Source: Rhizobiaceae bacterium (GTDB lineage Bacteria; Pseudomonadota; Alphaproteobacteria; Rhizobiales; Rhizobiaceae). From it: a stretch of DNA of 8,610 nucleotides. Location: positions 1-8,610 of the forward strand of contig CAJYRE010000501.1 in NCBI GenBank assembly GCA_913776675.1. The letters are read 5' to 3'. Under the pieces are notes generated by a model that did no database searches, was not told the origin of the DNA, and saw only the letters and a list, made by a program, of their open reading frames with translations. The position numbers were made by a program, and so were the translations under genes. Position 1 is the first letter of the stretch. Each line of letters starts with the position of its first letter. Positions 6,601 through 8,610 of the stretch are shown piece after piece.

Positions 6601-6689
6601 AACAGGCCAACAACCGAAAAAGCGATCATGAAGTACAAAACGAGGGAGCTATGCTCAAGCGCCCAATCGGAAAGATTGAATTTTTTCAC
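3645..6689 (-). CDS. RND efflux transporter permease, HAE1 type (TriC/AcrB-like)
   Basis: This 1014-residue inner-membrane proton/drug antiporter forms the pump core of a tripartite efflux system. The order is the RND pattern: TM1 (about 13-33), first periplasmic loop (34-335), TM2-TM6 (340-490), TM7 (520-540), second loop (541-855), TM8-TM12 (857-1006). LGREEDPSF (35-43) follows TM1. TM4 has GLLVDDAMIAVE (399-410) with Asp403 and Asp404, matching the proton-relay pair Asp407/Asp408 of AcrB. TM10 has Arg923 in ILIRNSVIL where AcrB has Lys940. Thr960 in RPIMLTAAA matches AcrB Thr978. Start is GTG at 6689-6687, with AGGAG (6702-6698) 8 nt upstream. The GTG overlaps the TGA of the upstream adaptor by four bases, so translation is probably coupled. 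It is the last gene of an operon with two adaptors, as in the triclosan pump TriABC of Pseudomonas aeruginosa. Substrates cannot be read from sequence. The length is complete and slightly short of AcrB (1049). Confidence 0.95.
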   Translation of the reverse strand: MKKFNLSDWALEHSSLVLYFMIAFSVVGLFAYMQLGREEDPSFTIKTMVIQAQWPGASASEVTQQVTDRIEKKLQELPSLDYTRSVTQAGKTTIFVNLLPTTKAHDVAPAWQRVRNMIGDITNTFPSGVQGPFFNDQFGDVYGNIFAFTTDSLTKREMRDIVEDARTKILTIPNVGKVDVIGDQDEVIYLEFSTQKLATLGLDRATVISTLQAQNAVTQSGIVQAGPEAIALRVGGKFKSEESLRAVNLRINDRFFRLSDVANIRRDYVDPPSSLFRYNGKPAIGLAIGMKTGANLLVFGKNLDDEIQKISSELPVGVSVAHVADQPLVVEEAVSGFTRALFEAIAIVLAISFISLGVRAGLVVAISIPLVLAITFMVMQYSGISLQRISLGALIIALGLLVDDAMIAVEMMVARLEVGDSLRKAATHVYTSTAFPMLTGTLVTVASFLPIAFNDSSAGEFTFTLFVVLAVSLIASWVVAVVFTPLIGVALLPKTMKKHHEHKGVFARGFASLLTICMRFRWVTVIVTIGIFAGSIASMSLVQQQFFPSSDRLELIVDWNLPQNSTIAETSRQMAQFEKEQLQGNPDIDHWSSYIGQGAPLFILSYDVQDPSATFGQTVILMKSLEKRDALRPKLQAYLKQTFPGTDAYVKLLDIGPPVGKPVQYRVSGPDATVVRDESLKFAALMGSNPSLTNIALDWNEPARVVNVDVLQDKARELGVSSQDIANILNSVVQGTTVTQVRDGIYLVNVVGRADTTERSSIDHLLTLQIQNGAGQSIPLSSVATFHYQLEQPSIARRNRIPTITVKGGVVGDKQPDTIVKELETKVAAFKKAMPAGYSVEVGGAVEQSAQSQGPIVKVVPVMLFVMATLLMIQLQSFHRLFLVFSVAPLALVGVVAALVLSRAPLGFVAILGVLALIGILIRNSVILIVQIEQLRSEGVSAFKAVFEATEHRMRPIMLTAAAATLALIPISREVFWGPMAYAMMGGIVVGTLLTLLFLPALYIIWFRIPREPQ

Positions 6690-7774
6690 GTGCGGCGCTC
6701 CTGCCCCAGTCTGATGGTTTGGCCGTCCTGAAGGTCCTGAACGCCGGCTGCGACAACCTTGTCGCCGCGCTCGATGCCCGACAGAACGCGGACGATGGAC
6801 GAATGGATGGATTTCGGATCGATCCTCACCTCGGCCATGCGAATCTTCTGGCTCTCACGGTTGATCAACCAGACATATTGCTTGCCATCCTTGTCAAAGA
6901 TCGATGACCGGGGCAGCCGAATAACTTCAAGCCCATCTTCGGTCGAAAAGCGAACCGTGACAACAGAGCCAAGCCGGAAGGCGGCAGGTGCATTGTCGAT
7001 GGCGATCTTGAGCCGGTAGGTGCGGCTGGTCGCATCAGCTTCCGGTGCCACTTCGCGTAAGGTGCCACGTGTTGTTACGCTTGGGTCAAGTTGCAGATCG
7101 GCGTTGATTTCCGGCGTTGCCCGGATCAATCCCAGCAAGCCTTCCGGTATATCCACAATCACATCGCGCTGATCCAGACGGGCAAGTGTCAGCGCGGTTT
7201 GCCCGGCGGCCACGGTTTGCCCCACATTGGCGGCCGTGTTGGTAATCGCACCATCAAAATCCGCTCTCAACTTGGCGTAGCTCAATTGCTCCTTGGCTTT
7301 ATCAAGGCTGGATTGGGCTTTTTCCACACTGGCCTGAGCCGAGATCAGGCCTTGCTGCGCCAATTCCAGTTCGGCCTGGCTGACACTGTTGCTGGCGGCC
7401 AGAATGGACTTGCGCTTTTCGTTGGTGCGGGCATTGTCGAGCTGTGCATTGGCCGAGTTGAGAGCAGCTTGCGCGCTGCGCACGGCAAATTCCAGCGCCA
7501 GTGGATCAAGCTCCATCAGCACATCGCCCTGTTTGACAACATCGCCAACCTGCACATAGCGCGCGGTGGTGCGCCCAAGGGTGCGAAAGGCAAGGTTTGA
7601 ACTGACTCTGGGCTGAACCGTTCCGGCAAAATTGAGCAGGCCTGCGTGTTCTGCCTTGGCTTCCGCCCAAAGAACAGGATGAATTTCCGCATCAGCAGCT
7701 TGCAGGCTTGGTGCCGTGACCAGAATTGTTGCGGCGACCAAAGCCAATCGGAGGTGTGTGGTATAGTGGCGCAC
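6686..7774 (-). CDS. RND efflux periplasmic adaptor (membrane fusion protein), second of two
   Basis: This 362-residue adaptor links the RND pump to an outer-membrane channel. Residues 1-26 are a signal peptide (Arg-bearing N-region, hydrophobic core, SLQA before ADAE) with no lipobox Cys, so it is not an evident lipoprotein. The domains are a barrel/lipoyl strand (about 49-90, with VQVGDVVKQGDVLMELDP), an alpha-helical coiled hairpin (92-167, rich in Ala, Gln, Lys and Glu), the second lipoyl half (168-200, LRADFDGAITNTAANVGQTV), a beta-barrel (203-276) and a membrane-proximal domain (285-357). The start is GTG at 7774: AAAGGA (7787-7782) is 7 nt upstream, and an earlier in-frame ATG at 7825 would overlap the previous gene by 50 bp and bury the signal peptide. 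It begins one base after the TAA of the first adaptor and overlaps the pump gene by four bases. Confidence 0.92.
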   Translation of the reverse strand: MRHYTTHLRLALVAATILVTAPSLQAADAEIHPVLWAEAKAEHAGLLNFAGTVQPRVSSNLAFRTLGRTTARYVQVGDVVKQGDVLMELDPLALEFAVRSAQAALNSANAQLDNARTNEKRKSILAASNSVSQAELELAQQGLISAQASVEKAQSSLDKAKEQLSYAKLRADFDGAITNTAANVGQTVAAGQTALTLARLDQRDVIVDIPEGLLGLIRATPEINADLQLDPSVTTRGTLREVAPEADATSRTYRLKIAIDNAPAAFRLGSVVTVRFSTEDGLEVIRLPRSSIFDKDGKQYVWLINRESQKIRMAEVRIDPKSIHSSIVRVLSGIERGDKVVAAGVQDLQDGQTIRLGQERRT

Positions 7775-7775
7775 G

Positions 7776-8610
7776 TTAACGTCCTTTCCAGTCCAGAATG
7801 GCCTCGGGCCGCAAGAGTTTTCCACCTTCGGTCACAACAAGATCACCGGCGGCCACGCCATCGCTCACAATAAAATCGCCGGCACGATACAGTGCGACGG
7901 TGACAGGGCGCAGCTTGGCTGTGCGGCTTTGAGGATCGATCACCCAGAGAGCGGGGGCACCATTCTGCGAAGACATGGCACTCCACGGAAATACCATGCC
8001 GGTCTTGCTGGGGGCCTGAAAGGCTCCGATCAGCGATGTGCCAAGGGGCCAGTTGGCATCTGCCGGCAAGGTGAGCTTGACGCGGATGGTGCCGGTTTTG
8101 GCGTCAATCACCGGCGATATTTCCCGAATGGTGGCCGTCACCTTGCGGGATGGATCGTTAAGAGTGGCAATCTCAACCTGTCTGGAGGGTTCCCCGGTCA
8201 GGAAAAAGGCTTCGTAAATATCGAAGACCGCATCCCGCTGTCCGTCATGGGCAATAGTCAACGCGGTTTGCGCCGCAGAAACAACGGCCCCGATTTCAAC
8301 ATTGCGAGCTGTGATGATCCCATCAAAATCGGCCCGCAACGCCGTGTAAGATAAGGAGTCCCGTGCGGTTTCGAGGGATGCCTCGGCCGATTCCAAGGAG
8401 CCCTTTGCCGTTACCATATCCTGCTGTGCCTGATCCAGAACCTGCTGGGCAACGGCATGGGTGGCAATCAGCGCCTGATAACGCTCAAACGCCAGCGTTT
8501 TCTGCTTCAGATCAGCTTGCGCTGCCCGCAATGATGCTTCTGCAATGGCAACGTCGGCCCGCTGTTCTGTATCATCCAGCTCCATCAGCACGTCACCTTT
8601 ACGCACGTGG
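7776..8610 (-). CDS. RND efflux periplasmic adaptor, first of two (N-terminus cut by right edge)
   Basis: The last 278 codons of a membrane fusion protein, open to the right edge. The Val codon at 8606 is internal (HVRKGDVLMELDD), so it is not the start. Visible are the end of the first lipoyl half (RKGDVLMELDD), and a coiled hairpin over the next 75 or so residues (AEASLRAAQADLKQK to SLETARDSLSY). The second lipoyl half (LRADFDGIITARNVEIGAVV), a beta-barrel (DAVFDIYEAFF to SLIGAF) and a membrane-proximal domain ending EAILDWKGR follow. It is a paralogue of the second adaptor: both share LSY..LRADFDG.IT, AQTALT/GQTALT and a .QRD.V.DI.E block. TriA and TriB are both required in the TriABC pump, so two adaptors with distinct roles are plausible here. 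The signal peptide and the operon promoter lie outside the window. Confidence 0.9.
   Translation of the reverse strand, partial: HVRKGDVLMELDDTEQRADVAIAEASLRAAQADLKQKTLAFERYQALIATHAVAQQVLDQAQQDMVTAKGSLESAEASLETARDSLSYTALRADFDGIITARNVEIGAVVSAAQTALTIAHDGQRDAVFDIYEAFFLTGEPSRQVEIATLNDPSRKVTATIREISPVIDAKTGTIRVKLTLPADANWPLGTSLIGAFQAPSKTGMVFPWSAMSSQNGAPALWVIDPQSRTAKLRPVTVALYRAGDFIVSDGVAAGDLVVTEGGKLLRPEAILDWKGR
7782..7787 (-). promoter_or_regulatory. Ribosome binding site of the second adaptor (decides the GTG start)
   Basis: AAAGGA on the minus strand lies inside the last Lys-Gly codons of the first adaptor and 7 nt before the GTG at 7774. The stop-start arrangement TAA-C-GTG suggests that ribosomes finishing the first adaptor reinitiate on the second. 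Confidence 0.6.

Noticed and set aside
5550..6731. A 393-codon open frame on the plus strand opposite the RND pump gene
   Set aside because: It is the antisense shadow of the conserved pump N-terminal half, with His/Gly-rich low-information sequence and no domain.
7091..7600. Plus-strand open frame opposite the second adaptor
   Set aside because: It overlaps conserved coiled-hairpin and lipoyl codons of the adaptor and has no recognisable product.
7775..7825. ATG start of the second adaptor at 7825
   Set aside because: It would overlap the first adaptor by 50 bp and place 17 polar residues before a good signal peptide. The GTG at 7774 has the better ribosome site.
1..8610. CRISPR array, tRNA, rRNA, insertion sequence or prophage genes
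   Set aside because: No regularly spaced repeats, cloverleaf, transposase motif or terminal inverted repeats were found on either strand.

Overview
The window looks like a chromosomal segment of a Gram-negative proteobacterium, most likely an alphaproteobacterium of the Hyphomicrobiales (Brucella/Ochrobactrum-type or Rhizobiaceae). The grounds are moderate. The proteins are proteobacterial, GC is near half by eye, and 3496-3631 holds hairpins and a degenerate motif that resemble, from memory, dispersed intergenic repeats of that order. No taxonomic marker gene is present, so genus is not called.

Left part (1-2312): the start of an oligopeptide ABC importer operon on the minus strand. oppA (351-1964, TTG start) is followed by the N-terminal third of oppB, which runs off the left edge. 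A perfect 10-bp stem sits between them, just after the oppA stop. The 348-bp AT-rich gap upstream of oppA separates it from a divergent TetR-family regulator and holds palindromes and promoter-like boxes.

Middle part (2313-3644): on the plus strand, the TetR-family regulator and a 100-residue PhnA/YjdM-domain protein that lacks the usual N-terminal zinc ribbon. A 205-bp hairpin-bearing gap lies between them. The small gene is followed by a repeat-like double-hairpin region where it converges with the efflux operon.

Right part (3645-8610): a tightly packed minus-strand efflux operon made of a periplasmic adaptor (cut by the right edge), a second paralogous adaptor, and a 1014-residue HAE1-type RND transporter. 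The adaptors are one base apart, and the second adaptor and the transporter overlap by four bases. Two adaptors with one RND pump resembles the TriABC arrangement of Pseudomonas. No outer-membrane channel gene is visible, so the pump must use one from elsewhere or from beyond the right edge.

The importer and the exporter are separate functions. The TetR-type regulator could control the pump, the opp operon or only itself, and the sequence does not decide. I found no convincing undescribed system. The items most worth checking are the twin-adaptor pump, the composite repeat at 3496-3631, the adjacent palindromes upstream of oppA, and the ribbon-less PhnA protein.
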